From assembly GCF_026151205.1 (NCBI RefSeq), contig NC_087079.1, forward strand, positions 2,134,028-2,198,027: 64,000 nt of DNA. Reading direction: 5' to 3'. A program made the position numbers and the translations under genes. Below the pieces are notes generated by a model, which saw only the letters and a list, made by a program, of their open reading frames with translations, was not told the origin of the DNA and made no database searches. Origin of the DNA: Bolinopsis microptera (Eukaryota > Ctenophora > Tentaculata > Lobata > Bolinopsidae). Shown one piece after another: positions 10,935-22,536 of this stretch. Positions within the stretch are counted from its first letter, which is position 1, and the number at the start of each line of letters is the position of its first letter.

Positions 10935-11466
10935 TATATATAGATAGATATCACGACAATCTGTCGTAAAACAGGGGTTCTAGAAAACCCACTTCCCGAT
11001 GTTCCTGAAACCTGAAACTTTTTTTGCAGTCGATTTGGTCAACGTCTAGACGCCCTGAAAAATTTCAGATCTCTAACTCGATTTTAACATGGTTTTTAAG
11101 GCACCTGAATATGGCGATTTTGGGTTTTTTACCGAATTTCGTATAACAGTGCTGGTGAGTATTTTATGCAAATTTCTTAAAAATCTCAACATAACTATTT
11201 TTTATTCCTGTCATCTTTGACATCAAATTAGAATGTTTTGAACTAAAAATAAATCTGCTGAACGACTTCCGATGAGTCTTAATGCCTGAAAAACTCCTGC
11301 CGGAGGCCTTCGGCCGCCGTCTCCGGCCGGAGTGCACGCTTCGCGTGCACGAAAGAGGCTTGTAACGTGTACCAAAGGGGGTATAATAGTAAAGGGGGTA
11401 TAATAGTAAAGGGGGTACATAGTATACCCACAATAAATGCACCGGTCGTGCTTGCCAGCACTGTGA
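10935..11466. repeat. Segment Y' with GC hairpin insert
   Basis: Inverted copy of 9160-9590. It additionally holds a GC-rich block at about 11290-11351, with the hairpin GTGCACGC/GCGTGCAC at 11332-11350 and a CCGGAGGC...GCCGGAG-type stem, plus short GGGGGTATAATAGTAAA repeats at 11380-11420. These are absent from Y, so they were gained in Y' or lost from Y. Confidence 0.8.
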
Positions 11467-11528
11467 TATTTGTTTTAATAAATTTTGTTTCATTTCAATA
11501 AATTTTGTTTCTGCAATAAATTTTGTTC
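11467..11528. repeat. AATAAATTTTGTTT repeats flanking the foldback composite (right)
   Basis: Three copies, same orientation as those at 7565-7619. Confidence 0.7.
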
Positions 11529-12052
11529 GCAACAATTTAAGTTGGAGGATTTTGCCGCTTCGACGCGCCTTGCAAACTAGCATTCGAATGCATTCTTGCT
11601 TTGCATCGAAGACGACAAGACTGACGAGATCGTTGCTCTGCGAAGCAAAGCAACGATCTGGATCGGAAGGGTTGACAACGTCAATCAACAATTTAAGTAA
11701 GGATTTTAATTAAATTTATAGTATCCACCCCGGCGCGCACAGACGGGACCTCCCCTGGACGGTTTTATTGCTTATTCTGATAGGAAACGTTTTGTCATGT
11801 AGCCGAATGATCATAACAACTTCTTATTTGAGTTATCAATAATGATACAATTTGATTGCAAATTATTTGGCAAAAATTAATGTAAAAGATTCATAAAAAA
11901 TTGGTAGAATTTTATAGTTAACACTTAATATGAATAAGGGACTCCGCACATAACAAACTTTTTAAACAAATACGCGTCAAAGATTTGTAGTTCAAATTCA
12001 ATTAAGAATGTCATATTTTGTTAAAAGTTGTGTTTGCTTTTTGACCTTATAC
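11529..12052. other. Intergenic with a CG-rich dispersed repeat
   Basis: No gene is seen. GCCGCTTCGACGCGCC at 11550 recurs in related form near 57230, and a CGTTGCTCTGCGAAGCAAAGCAACG-like hairpin lies around 11631-11655. Confidence 0.45.
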
Positions 12053-12083
12053 ATTATACACAGGAGGAGCTAAGTGCAAAGAA

Positions 12084-12306
12084 ACTGTCACTAACTGCTA
12101 CAAACTGCCACTAACTGCCACAAACTGCCACTAACTGCCACAAACTGCCACTAACTGCCACAAACTGCCACTAACTGCTACAAACTGCCACTAACTGCCA
12201 CTAACTGCCACTAACTGCTACAATCGCGCCCACGCATTTGCGCGCGACAGTAGCAGTTAGTGGCAGTTAGTGGCAGTTAGTGGCAGTTAGTAGCAGTTAG
12301 TGGCAG
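12084..12306. repeat. Subterminal minisatellite, left arm
   Basis: Tandem ACTGCCACTAACTGCCACAA-type units run to about 12222. A GC-rich spacer (CGCGCCCACGCATTTGCGCG) follows, then the same unit in inverted orientation (GCAGTTAGTGGCAGTTAGTG). The arm therefore ends in its own hairpin. Confidence 0.9.
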
Positions 12307-12395
12307 TTTTTATGCGCGTCGGGATTTCAAATCGAGCGCTCATCAATTTTTATAATAGCAAGTCCGCAGCGTTTAGAGCTGCATTGTTGATTATT

Positions 12396-12470
12396 GGGCA
12401 TCGCTCAGCCTGTCATTCCGCCGAATCTCTATTCATTAATGAACATGATAGCCTGAGGTTCCCAGGTAAC
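12396..12470 (+). repeat. Dispersed 75-bp repeat, copy 1
   Basis: Contains CTCAGCCTGTCATTCCGCC near the start and AGCCTGAGGTTCCCAGGTAA at the end. Further copies are at 13769-13903, 23626-23745, 29671-29771, 30629-30701, 30830-30907 and 57300-57394. Confidence 0.75.
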
Positions 12471-13768
12471 ATTGTTGACTAAACCAGACTGTGCACGTTG
12501 TGCTAGATGTCAAATGTTGCAGATAGCGTATACGTTTTTTAAAACTATGTTTTGATTTGACTTGACTTAACTTGTAGTAAACGGTCGGCCGTTTTACAAC
12601 ACGGCAATATGACTGCTTGTGTTAGTTTCGACACTAAATATTTTGTTCTCGCTGCATGAGTATATAAATGTTTGATATGAATTATGAAATGAGAAGTCGT
12701 GTATTATGTAATATAATAGATTCAGAAGACTCGTAAATGTGCAAGTATATGAATATTTATATTATATCATATCCATTGAATTATATTCATGGGACCAGCA
12801 AAAGCTCACAGCTAACAGCATTTATTTTTATTTATGATAAGATGATAAGTTCATTATGAGCAATTTTTAATTTAGTTCGTATCAGGCTAGGAGTCTAGTA
12901 ATCGAGTTTTATTTGTTAATAAAAAAAACTTCTCTACGGTATTAGGAAAACTGCTGTGATAGACCGGAGCGCAGCAAAAAATTTAATAGCTTGTCCTGGA
13001 CCGAATTCTACCAAATATTTACTACAAGTATGACACTTTTCGGATTTAGAAGGGTGCTGTCCAGACTATGAGTATGTTAACGGTGCGCGGTGATATCATT
13101 GAAGCTAAAGTCGGCACTAAAAATTAAAGTAAATATACCTCACGCCACACACTAATTGCATACGTTTGTAATTTTATTGTCTCTTATCAGCTTGCTTATT
13201 TCTCCTACCCGAACGCCTAACGGAGAGATTACTTTGTTATTTTACGTATCTGACAGGTAAAAATTAATAACAATAAATTTCACCTACTGAACGTATTCAT
13301 AATAGAAAAGTTGCTAGTTTGGTTCTCCACCGTGCAATAGGATCTGTTTCACGTTCCGGTTCACTCTTTAAGATAAAAGCCTCTAATCGATGATTTTGCC
13401 CTTATAGCTTAGTTGTACTTGTAGTGAATTCGTACGGAACGTTCACTAAATAGTTTGTGAACGCGTTCGCTAAAAGATTTTAACGTTTGGAACATAAGGA
13501 ACGTTAAAACAGGGCCTCCCATTAAACAGTTTTGTGCGGAGAAAGAAGTGAAGAGAGAACGAAGCCAAAGAGTTCTCCGACAATTGTTCCAGCCAGCCTC
13601 ACCGCAGCAACGCCAACAGCAAGCAGGAACTTATCCTAATCCATGCAACCTATACAACGCTGACCAAGAATGGACACAGGACATGCCACGGTACCACTAT
13701 AATATTTGATTTGATTCTCCGTGATACTGATAGCACTAGCAGTAGCAGAATTTGCTGCTTATAATTCC

Positions 13769-13903
13769 TGGGCGTTGCTAAACCTGTCATTCCGCCCTAT
13801 CTGCTATAGACATATTTTTAATCGCCATAATATGTTCAATGTTAAATCAATGTGTTTAACTTAATAAATGCAAAAGCCTGAGCGAGGTACCGTACCCAGG
13901 TAA
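13769..13903 (+). repeat. Dispersed 75-bp repeat, long variant inside the 12.9-kb element
   Basis: Has the head CCTGTCATTCCGCCC and the tail TACCCAGGTAAA, with extra sequence between them. Its inverted partner in the right arm is at 23626-23745. Confidence 0.55.
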
Positions 13904-14179
13904 ATTGATCTTTGCAAGTTGAATTTGCGTTTCTGAAACCACTCTCTGCACTGGTAATTGTATTTAAAAGGGAACACAAAATGATGAACGTGACCAAAAT
14001 TATTCCCCGCGCGACGCGATAGCCGATAACTGATAAGATTCTCTTTCAGCATTCAGTTTAAGTTAATTCTGGGTAATTCGCGCGTAAAATCATATTGGCA
14101 CGTGTGCGTTCCATGTTCTCAGAATTAGGCAACGGTAAGTTTATAATCTTTAACTTTAACTGTTTGGAAACAGGTGCTG

Positions 14180-14389
14180 TTATTTTATGCTGGGAATCCC
14201 AAAAAGTGCTTGATCGGCCAGTTCATCATTGTGTCTCGCTAAATACTTGGCTAGCTTCATTATGCTTCGACTAATCATCACTGTTGGCTTGGGGATGGTA
14301 TTCAACTGTTGAGGGCTTACTGTAACAGCCATTGATACGCTTATAGTTATCAGACAGCAACTAACTGATATCCAATGGGTCTCAGCCAT
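14180..14389 (-). CDS. Short ORF conserved between the arms (left copy), unknown
   Basis: A frame starting MAETHWISVS and ending LADQALFGIPSIK, about 69 residues. The mirror copy at 23149-23358 is nearly identical over its last 46 residues, with changes only near the N terminus. No domain is recognised. Conservation may simply reflect similarity of the two arms, so coding status is uncertain. Confidence 0.25.
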   Translation of the reverse strand: MAETHWISVSCCLITISVSMAVTVSPQQLNTIPKPTVMISRSIMKLAKYLARHNDELADQALFGIPSIK

Positions 14390-14470
14390 AGATTTAGAAC
14401 AATATAGGCTCAACGGTGGCTCGGAAAAGTATAATCTTCATGGTATGGTCTTATATATGATTTTGGTCTA

Positions 14471-14860
14471 TTAGAACGAGTTTTAAGTGAAATATATCCT
14501 CCAGAGATGATTATGAATAAAAATAATACTTCAGTTCGTGAAACTGACTTTTTAGATATTAGTCTTACTATCACTATCAATATTTATAAGGGAAAATTTT
14601 TAAAAAAACTTTACGTCAGGAACGATTATAATTTTGATGTCATTAATTATCCCTATTACTATTAGATGGGAATAATCCCAAAGGCCAGTATTATGGTAAA
14701 TTTATTAGTCAGTTAGTTCGTTTAGCTCGTATTAATAGTTCTTATAACAGTTTTATTTTGGATTGTAAAAATTTAGTTCGTAAACTTGCACGACAAAGTT
14801 TTAATATTGCTGCACCTTGCGCAAACGGTTTGAAATCTTTGTCGACAAGTATATTTTAAC
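14471..14860 (+). pseudogene. Reverse-transcriptase-type protein fragment inserted in the left arm
   Basis: Two frames separated by a shift near 14660 read LERVLSEIYPPEM, then TDFLDISLTI, KLYVRNDYNFDVINYP, then GKFISQLVRLARINSSYNSF and LVRKLARQSF. The order (IYP, FLD, a YxF-V-NYP stretch, SQLVR-ARI) matches the region after the polymerase core of a group of invertebrate retroelement proteins; the exact family is not certain. Stops and the frameshift make it a relic. The mirror arm passes directly from TATAATC to the far flank, so this is a late insertion (about 14437-15175). Confidence 0.55.
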
Positions 14861-15245
14861 ATTTGGGGAAAATTTGGGATTAATTTTACTTCGAAATATG
14901 TATTTTAGCATGACGTGTCATTCTTTTTTTTTGTTCAGTTCGTTTTCAATTTTTAATCTTAATTTTAATTTTCAGTACGATTTACCTAACAAAATCATTT
15001 TTTACTTTTAGCTAGCAGAATGGTTTTCAGATTGCATTAATGAACTGTGCTATGAGCTGGTCCCAAGTCCAGACGCCATTTTATTCTTTGTAATTTTCAA
15101 TAACCCTGTCTAGTCATTGACTACTGATTTATGAAATCACTAATCCTTTCGATTTCTGTGCCACTAACTGCCTTGATTTCATCAGTCCCTATATTGATAG
15201 GTTCATGCGCAAATTTACCTAGTTTAGCCGTCATTAATTAGGTAC

Positions 15246-15425
15246 AGACCACTAAAAATAGTTTGTGAACGCGTTCGCTAAAAGATTTTAACGTTCGCAA
15301 CATAATGGTAAAGGAACGTTAATCAGATTTAAAATATCAACACGTCGACACGCCATCGTTTCCCGCAATTTTACATGTTCTAGATGAGTTAGGAGAGTTT
15401 TAGCGCGCATGCATGCACGTTTCAC
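15246..15425 (+). repeat. GAACGTTCAC/GAACGCGTTC module
   Basis: Begins near CACTAAAAATAGTTTGTGAA, includes GAACGCGTTCGC and TCGACACGCCATCGTTTCC, and ends GCGCGCATGCATGCACG. An inverted copy lies at 19368-19550 and a partial direct copy at 13436-13500. Self-complementary motifs recur within it. Confidence 0.75.
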
Positions 15426-15767
15426 TTTTCAGGCCCTAAAACTCCGCTATATAGTGTTTCTGGATAGAAGTCGACTATTTATGCTCAATTCTCGAGCCGA
15501 TAATAGTCTTGCTTAGATTTTCAGACAATAGTCTTAAGATTCCTGTTGGTTTCATTGGTGTAATTTATTACAAATATTATCTGTTCGCCTTAAAGTTAGC
15601 AAATTTTGCTTTTCGCAATTGAAACTATAAAAGCGATATGATTAGTCTTGCCAACAAAAGGTGGCTCGAGCTCCATTCCCCCCTACATTCAGTATGGTTT
15701 TGTGTTCACCCGGCTTATATATCAGGGATTTGATCAACACACGAATCAGGATGTCTGGAAGGAGTTT

Positions 15768-16163
15768 CGGCAGTATCGAGATAGCCCGACCACTGTCCGC
15801 GGACAACTGTCCACAAACACCTGTCTACCAGATCATTACTGCATAATGACAGTATCCCCTGAATCAAGCAGGGTTCACATCATCCCCTGAATCAAGCAGG
15901 GTTCACATCATCGCACGCGAATTTCAATCAGCGGTGGTGTCAAGGCTTATTAAACGATTAAGCAACCTTACGGGAGGCGGTGGGTCCATTAATTTCGTCC
16001 ATTAGACAGAAGAGTACCATGTCAGGAATTGGAATAGCTGTTGTTGTTGATGATGGCAACTGATAATACTTCACCAAAAACGAACGACTTATATACCACA
16101 TTTTAATCGTAATCATTTATTTCATTGAGCAATCAATATTATTCTACTACTTGGAAGGAGTTT
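15768..16163. repeat. Insertion in the left arm flanked by 12-bp direct repeats
   Basis: TGGAAGGAGTTT occurs at 15756-15767 and 16152-16163. The right arm has a single copy with no intervening sequence, so about 384 bp were inserted. It holds a 29-bp tandem duplication at about 15853-15910 and no gene. Confidence 0.7.
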
Positions 16164-16233
16164 CTAGATGTCATGGACACGTGGTGTGACGGCGCAACAA
16201 AGAAGAAGATACTTTAATTTCGCAGTACACGTT

Positions 16234-16389
16234 CTACCGAGAGAAAAGAGGCTTATTCTCTACTGACGCTGCCTCAAGTTTTAGCCAAGATTCTGACGGT
16301 CCAGTCTCTTGGTGGAGCAACTTCGGTTGAGAGGTACCCGAACTACAGAGTTTTCCAATGAAAGCGCTGTCGCAATCGACATCAGCCTC
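16234..16389 (-). CDS. Short ORF conserved between the arms (left copy), unknown
   Basis: Reads EADVDCDSAFIGKLCSSGTS and continues to VENKPLFSR and a stop. The mirror copy at 22381-22536 differs by one base (Leu to Ile). Upstream the two copies diverge abruptly at GAGGCTGATG, and the left copy has a TCTCACAGG acceptor-like sequence there, so it could be the last exon of a lost element gene. No domain is recognised. Confidence 0.3.
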   Translation of the reverse strand, partial: EADVDCDSAFIGKLCSSGTSQPKLLHQETGPSESWLKLEAASVENKPLFSR

Positions 16390-16951
16390 ACCCTGTGAGA
16401 CGAATTGGAGCTTGTACGACTGGGTGATAAACAAAAAAAGAAACCGCCCCACAGTTAACAAGCAGCGAGACCTTATTATTATTTATGTTATTATATTTAT
16501 GTTATTATATTTATGTTAACACAAGTTTGCGTCTTATGAAAAATTCACGAATTAAGGAGCAATAATTTTATTATTATTTGCTTATTGCTATACTAGTGAC
16601 TTATTTTTATTCATTGTTGTTTATTTACTGTCTAATTCCGACAACATAGTTTTATCTCATTGTATCCATTTAAAGTTAAAAACGGACATTAAAATGAACG
16701 CTCGGAGCCCGGAGGCATTCAAACGTTTACGTACGGGCGTTGACTTGAACGTAAATGGGCAGACTATTTAACTTTAAGGTTAAACGGATATTAATATATG
16801 TACGCTATGCCCTAGCTGGGGCCTCTTCTCAGACTCTCGAGCGTTCAATTTGAATTGGTGTCGATTCAAAATTAAAGTTAATTAAAGTTCAATAAGACAA
16901 ACTTATCATTGCTGGTTTGATTTTGGAACCTTCTCTAGACCTAGTAATTTT

Positions 16952-17379
16952 CAGAGTTGAAAAGTACGTGAGATAATTTTTTAAATACGCCGTATTTTGC
17001 GTATTTTTGCTTAGAAATAAAATACGTCAAAAATACGTTAAAATACGTTTTTCTTGAAATTTCATTCAAAGACTAAAGTTAAGTCATTCGTTTGCATTTT
17101 TTCAGACACATTTCTATTTAACTTCAACGCTTTAATGCTTTGGTATAGCACGTGCCCAGTACTCTGAAGTCATATGCGAGGTGAAAAACGACAGAGCTAC
17201 GCGAGTATTGATAAAATCGTAAATTTATATAAAGCAATAGTACTTATTACTTTATTGGAGCTATCAATGGTACAATTTAACACTTTTTACGTATTTTATT
17301 CAACGAAAATAAAATACGCCGTATTTAACGTATTTTTGATATTTTATAAAATTCGTAAAATACGTATTTTTCAACTCTG
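16952..17379. mobile_element. hAT-type MITE, 428 bp
   Basis: Terminal inverted repeats are CAGAGTTGAAAA and TTTTTCAACTCTG, continuing into ACGTATT-rich subterminal sequence. An 8-bp target duplication GTAATTTT flanks it (16944-16951 and 17380-17387). The mirror arm near 21810 keeps one GTAATTTT with no insert, which is an empty site. The 8-bp duplication and CAG-type ends fit the hAT superfamily. Short frames inside are chance. Confidence 0.85.
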
Positions 17380-19367
17380 GTAATTTTGGATTCGTAGGTA
17401 AGTTTATATGTGCGAGAATAGCTTCCCAGTCCCACGTCAAAGTGATTTATAGATTATCCTTATTTTAAGGGAATCGTTAGGTACCTATTCGTATACTTAT
17501 AGTATAGTTTTATTATTACACGTACGTGACCAATATTATTCCCCGCGCGATGTTATTACAAATTAGATTCTCTTTCACTTTGATCAGTTTCTTTCAAAAA
17601 CAGATTCGCGCGTCAAATATATTTAGTTTGCGCGCTTTTGGTACTCCCAAAAGTACGTCAAAATGCAATTCTGTGAATTGCATTATTATAAATTTATAGT
17701 CATAGGTAATAGGCTCCATGTCATTGTCCACAGGACTGGTCACCGTTAACCTTGTTTAACTTAAACTGGTCGGAAAACGCGGATGTGTTATGAAAAATAA
17801 TGTTTATCGCTTTGCCATTCGGCCGGTAGAATTAGATCAGAAAATCATGCGGATACCGATAAGACGATAAAACAGTTATCGAATTTTATACCTTTACCTA
17901 AGGCTAATGGTGATGCAACGCTAATGGAATACCTTGATCAGAAAGAAGTAAGAACTTTTGCTTTTGGCAAATCTAACAACCACGGAAATTTTCAGCGACA
18001 TCAACGCTAAAATCGGAAACGATTTTCACTTCAAGATCTACTTAGAGAAAGTAATGACATGTCGGTGGGGATCGCGACGTGATACAAGTAGTGTAGTATG
18101 GTATCTACCTTAAGTTATGGAACTGCTGAAGGTTATTCGTTAGAAGGCTTACATCTCGATTCCGGGGTGCGGATAGAAGAAAAACATTATTTATAGTCTT
18201 GGACACTTATAACTAGCTGATAGCACAGACTACGTTTTTGTTAGGAAGAATTAGGGTCCGCAAAAGATGACAGTCAGGATAAGTTCTATGTCTGTCATGT
18301 ACAATATATTATTATAGGAGAAACACTATTGCATAGAGAATATGCTATAGAAAGATATCATGTACATAAAGGTAAGTATACTTATTGGTAGAATTGTGGA
18401 ACACAACAAGAAAATTGAGAATAATCTTGTGCGAGGGTAGGGACCCAGATGGCGTTTCTAACCCAAATAAACTTTAAGGAGACTTCTCATCAGTAGCCGC
18501 ACCTCCTTAATCGGTTTCTGAACTGGAATTATATGGGCTTCCAGACGGCCAGACCGAGTATTACCATCCCATCCTTCTAGAGTTCATCACAAGTAGCACC
18601 CACCTTGAAGATCTTTGACACCCAGACACACCCCATTGGCGAACAAACTTTGGATATAATCTTACATGCTCCCGAAGGAATCCCTGGTTTATGGTCTTTC
18701 TCCTCAGTACCAGCACTTTCGCTAGAGTCACCAGCCCAATCATTGAAGTGTACAGAAGTACAGTTGTGTGTTAGATCAATTTCTTGGTCTAACATTTAAT
18801 ACTAATTCGTGCGTAAAATCAAATTCGCACGTGTGCACTCAATGCAGTTCTGGTCACGTACCGGTAACTTTAGTCTTTAACTTAAACTGTTTGGATAACA
18901 GATGTGTACATGAAATATATTAATGTTTATCAGCCGGTAAAGTATTTGGAGGGAAAAATCTCACATACACCAGACGAAAAATTGGAATGATTGGAGTTAC
19001 TTTTACTTATCATGTCTAAATATTAATAAGGTTTACTGGCTCAGTTTTTGAATGTATGGGAATGAAAATAATTTCACTCGAATTTCGACAGATCTTATAC
19101 TAACTTGACTGTACTTGTAGCAAACCGCATGACGTTTATTGATCATCAACTTTCAATAGTTCAAAGGTATTTTCATCCATAATTAATGATGACACATATA
19201 TCTGTTAATGCTCGATACTTCATTCCGTGTACTATACAGTGTACACAATTACGTAGAGATGCTGTACTGATAGACATTGCGGATGCTGACCATTATACGA
19301 TAATGAGACTAACATATTTTTTCATTAAATACCTAAATTATTAGCATTTAAAATATTTTCTGCTGAC

Positions 19368-19550
19368 ACGTGCATGCACGCGCGCTAAAACTCTTCTAAC
19401 TCATCTAGAACAAGTAAAATTGCGGGAAACGATGGCGTGTCGACGTGTCAATATTTCAAATCTGATTAACGTTCCTTTACCTTATGTTCCGAACGTTAAA
19501 TCTTTTAGCGAACGCGTTCACAAACTATTTTTAGTGAACGTTCCGTACGT
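19368..19550 (-). repeat. GAACGTTCAC module, inverted copy
   Basis: Reverse-complement copy of 15246-15425, about 90 percent similar by eye. Confidence 0.75.
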
Positions 19551-19761
19551 TCACTACAACTAAGCCGGGTGTCTATCAAAGTAAATACTCATACTTTGAC
19601 AATGACATCATATTTGCGGACCCTAATTCTTCCTGACAAAAACGTAGTCTGTGCTATCAGCTAGTTATAAGTGTCCAAGACTATAAATAATGTTTTTCTT
19701 CTATCCGCACCCCGGGATCGAGATGTAAGCCTTCTAACGAATTACCTTCAGCAGTTCGGTT

Positions 19762-19965
19762 CACGTACTGTAGTGCGACACGTACTCTAGTGCGACATGT
19801 ACCCTAGTGCGAAACCTCCAAGATCGACACTGTCGCAGTAGAGTACGCTACCTGGATCGTAGTGCGACACGTACCCTAGTGCGACAGAGAAATTTCAAGG
19901 CCGACACTGTCGCACTACAGTGCGCTACCTGGACTGTAGTGCGACACGAACTAAAGTGCGACAAA
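19762..19965. repeat. GTGCGACACGTAC-type repeats
   Basis: Repeated TAGTGCGACACGTAC in direct and inverted orientation, including GTCGCACTACAGTGCG. It marks one side of the transposase-bearing core; matching repeats lie on the other side at 21005-21132. Confidence 0.75.
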
Positions 19966-20084
19966 ACACTTTACGCAATAAAAATTTGACTTTCCATTTT
20001 TAAGTTTTAATGACAAGAGTGTAGTCGTGTATGAGTAAATATGGGGTTAAATATAAAATCAAAGATTACAATCCACGAAGATTA

Positions 20085-20690
20085 GGTCCACGAAGATTAG
20101 GTCCACGAAGGCAATAGCACCGATCATCTTAAAGTACTTCCGTACTGCTGAGTTCTCTGCGTTGTATTCCGGGACTAGGTCATGTTGCTGCATCTTCCTC
20201 CAAAGTGCTTGCTTGTGGTGGAAGAAGCATCCTCTCTTGGTAGTATACAGGTTGTCTCCACAGCGTTTATCAGGGCTCTCTCGTAGTCACTCATGACAGA
20301 TTGAGGGTCGACTCCAAAAGCAAGGAGCTCATCCAAGAGGGCTTCATAATGTTCAACAGCATCAGCAATTAGGTAGGTGTTTCGTAGGGAGGTCAGTATC
20401 GGAAGCTTTCCGTTTCATATGCTGCTTTGCTGTGTGGACAGAGTTTGCTGCAGGAGTAGGAGGGTGGGAATAAGTCTTCGTACTGGTCACAGTACCTAGT
20501 GTCGTTCATCAGACTGAGACGTCCGGAGCAGATCTTCCCAGTGGATCGCCAGTAGGTCCTGTCGTCGCGCTTCTAATTATCCAGGCAGTAGCGGTATCCG
20601 TCGTGGATAACGTTTCTTGAACCAGTAGTGCGTCCAGGAATGGAGGTGATTGAAGAATACATGTTGATGTTGTTCGATGCTTTGGTAGAA
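20085..20690 (-). pseudogene. FLYWCH plus MULE transposase remnant
   Basis: Read on the minus strand, a FLYWCH-type zinc finger comes first: VIHDGYRYCLDN, then an in-frame stop, then DRTYWRSTGKICSGRL (about 20620-20520). Further on is the MULE transposase pattern: AVEHYEALLDELLAFGVDPQ and MSDYERALINAVE (the acidic catalytic-type position). A frameshift follows, then GCFFHHKQALWRKMQQ (the C-x2-H stretch) and AVRKYFKMIGAIAFVDL (about 20245-20090). FLYWCH fingers and MULE transposases occur together in animal Mutator/Phantom-type elements. The stop and frameshift make this copy non-functional. Its position in the unpaired centre of the 12.9-kb palindrome suggests it is the element's own former transposase. 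Confidence 0.75.
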
Positions 20691-21004
20691 TCATCGTGAC
20701 TTTATATATGGCCCAAGAATATGAACTTGTTTTCCAAATCGGAGATATACCTTCATACGATACGTGTGATAGGAATGAGGATCATATGCTGCTTAAGAGT
20801 TACCCGGTGGATCACACACTGCATACGTGGCTTGAACTGACCCGAAGGAATTGTGATCAGTGGATCACTTCGAAACACGTGATGTGAACCGACGAATCGT
20901 ATTCGCAAGATCAATTCGAAATAAGTGACGTGAACCGACCCGACGAATCACTTAATGGTCCATAAGAAGGATAGGATGTGACCTGAGCTTGGAAATAAGT
21001 CAGG

Positions 21005-21132
21005 ATATTTTGTCGCAGTAGAGTACGCTACCTGGATGGTAGTGCGACACGTACCCTAGTGCGACAGAGGGTGTTTTTGTCGGACTTTGCACTAGAGTAC
21101 GTGTCGCATTACAGTTCGTGTCGCACTACAGT
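21005..21132. repeat. GTGCGACACGTAC-type repeats, second block
   Basis: Same motif family as 19762-19965, on the opposite side of the transposase remnant. Confidence 0.7.
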
Positions 21133-22380
21133 AAGATTACCCTTTCTCTAAGTAGATCTTGAAGTGAAAATCGTTTCCGATTTTACTTTTAGCGTTGATG
21201 TCGCTGAAAATTTCCGTGGTTTTTAGATTTGCCAAAAGCAAAAGTTCTTACTTCTTTCTGATCAAGGTATTCCATTAGCGTTGCATCACCATTAGCCTTA
21301 GGTAAAGGTATAAAATTCGATAACTGTTTTATCGTCTTATCGGTATCCGCATGATTTTCTGATCTAATTCTACCGGCCGAATGGCAAAGCGATAAACATT
21401 ATTTTTCATAACACATCCGCGTTTTCCAACCAGTTTAAGTTAAACAAGGTTAACGGTGACCAGTCCTGTGGACAATGACATGGAGCCTATTACCTACCTA
21501 TGACTATAAATTTATAATAATGCAATTCACAGAATTGCATTTTGACGTACTTTTGGGAGTACCAAAAGCGCGCAAACTAAATATATTTGACGCGCGAATC
21601 TGTTTTTGAAAGAAACTGATCAAAGTGAAAGAGAATCTAATTTGTAATAACATCGCGCGGGGAATAATATTGGTCACGTACGTGTAATAATAAAACTATA
21701 CTATAAGTATACGAATAGGTACCTAACGATTCCCTTAAAATAAGGATAATCTATAAATCACTTTGACGTGGGACTGGGAAGCTATTCTCGCACATAACTT
21801 ACGAATCCAAAATTACTAGGTCTAGAGAAGGTTCCAAAATCAAACCAGCAATGATAAGTTTATCTTATTGAACTTTAATTAACTTTAATTTTGAATCGAC
21901 ACCAATTCAAATTGAACGCTCGAGAGTCTGAGAAGAGGCCCCAGCTAGGGCATAGCGTACATATATTAATATCCGTTTAACCTTAAAGTTAAATAGTCTG
22001 CCCATTTACGTTCAAGTCAACGCCCGTACGTAAACGTTTGAATGCCTCCGGGCTCCGAGCGTTCATTTTAATGTCCGTTTTTAACTTTAAATGGATACAA
22101 TGAGATAAAACTATGTTGTCGGAATTAGACAGTAAATAAACAATAATGAATAAAAATAAGTCACTAGTATAGCAATAAGCAAATAATAATAAAATTATTG
22201 CTCATTAATTCGTGAATTTTTCATAAGACGCAAACTTTTTTATTTAAGAGAGGCTGGGCCAAGATAGCCCACGAGAGGATAGCATTGAGATGCTCTGCCT
22301 ACCTCTGGGGTGTGGCAACCTTGGGGAAGGTTGCCGGTGAAATCAGAGTGATTGGTGGAGGATGGTGTAAGATGATATAT

Positions 22381-22536
22381 GAGGCTGATGTCGATTGCGA
22401 CAGCGCTTTCATTGGAAAACTCTGTAGTTCGGGTACCTCTCAACCGAAGTTGATCCACCAAGAGACTGGACCGTCAGAATCTTGGCTAAAACTTGAGGCA
22501 GCGTCAGTAGAGAATAAGCCTCTTTTCTCTCGGTAG
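22381..22536 (+). CDS. Short ORF conserved between the arms (right copy), unknown
   Basis: Mirror copy of 16234-16389, one residue different (Ile for Leu in PKLIHQ). The open frame extends upstream to 22285 through sequence unique to this arm. Confidence 0.3.
   Translation, partial: EADVDCDSAFIGKLCSSGTSQPKLIHQETGPSESWLKLEAASVENKPLFSR

Noticed and set aside
11164-11691. 175-codon minus-strand open frame
   Set aside because: Runs through segment Y', its GC hairpin and the flanking repeats. No domain is seen, and the inverted copy Y does not keep the frame open.
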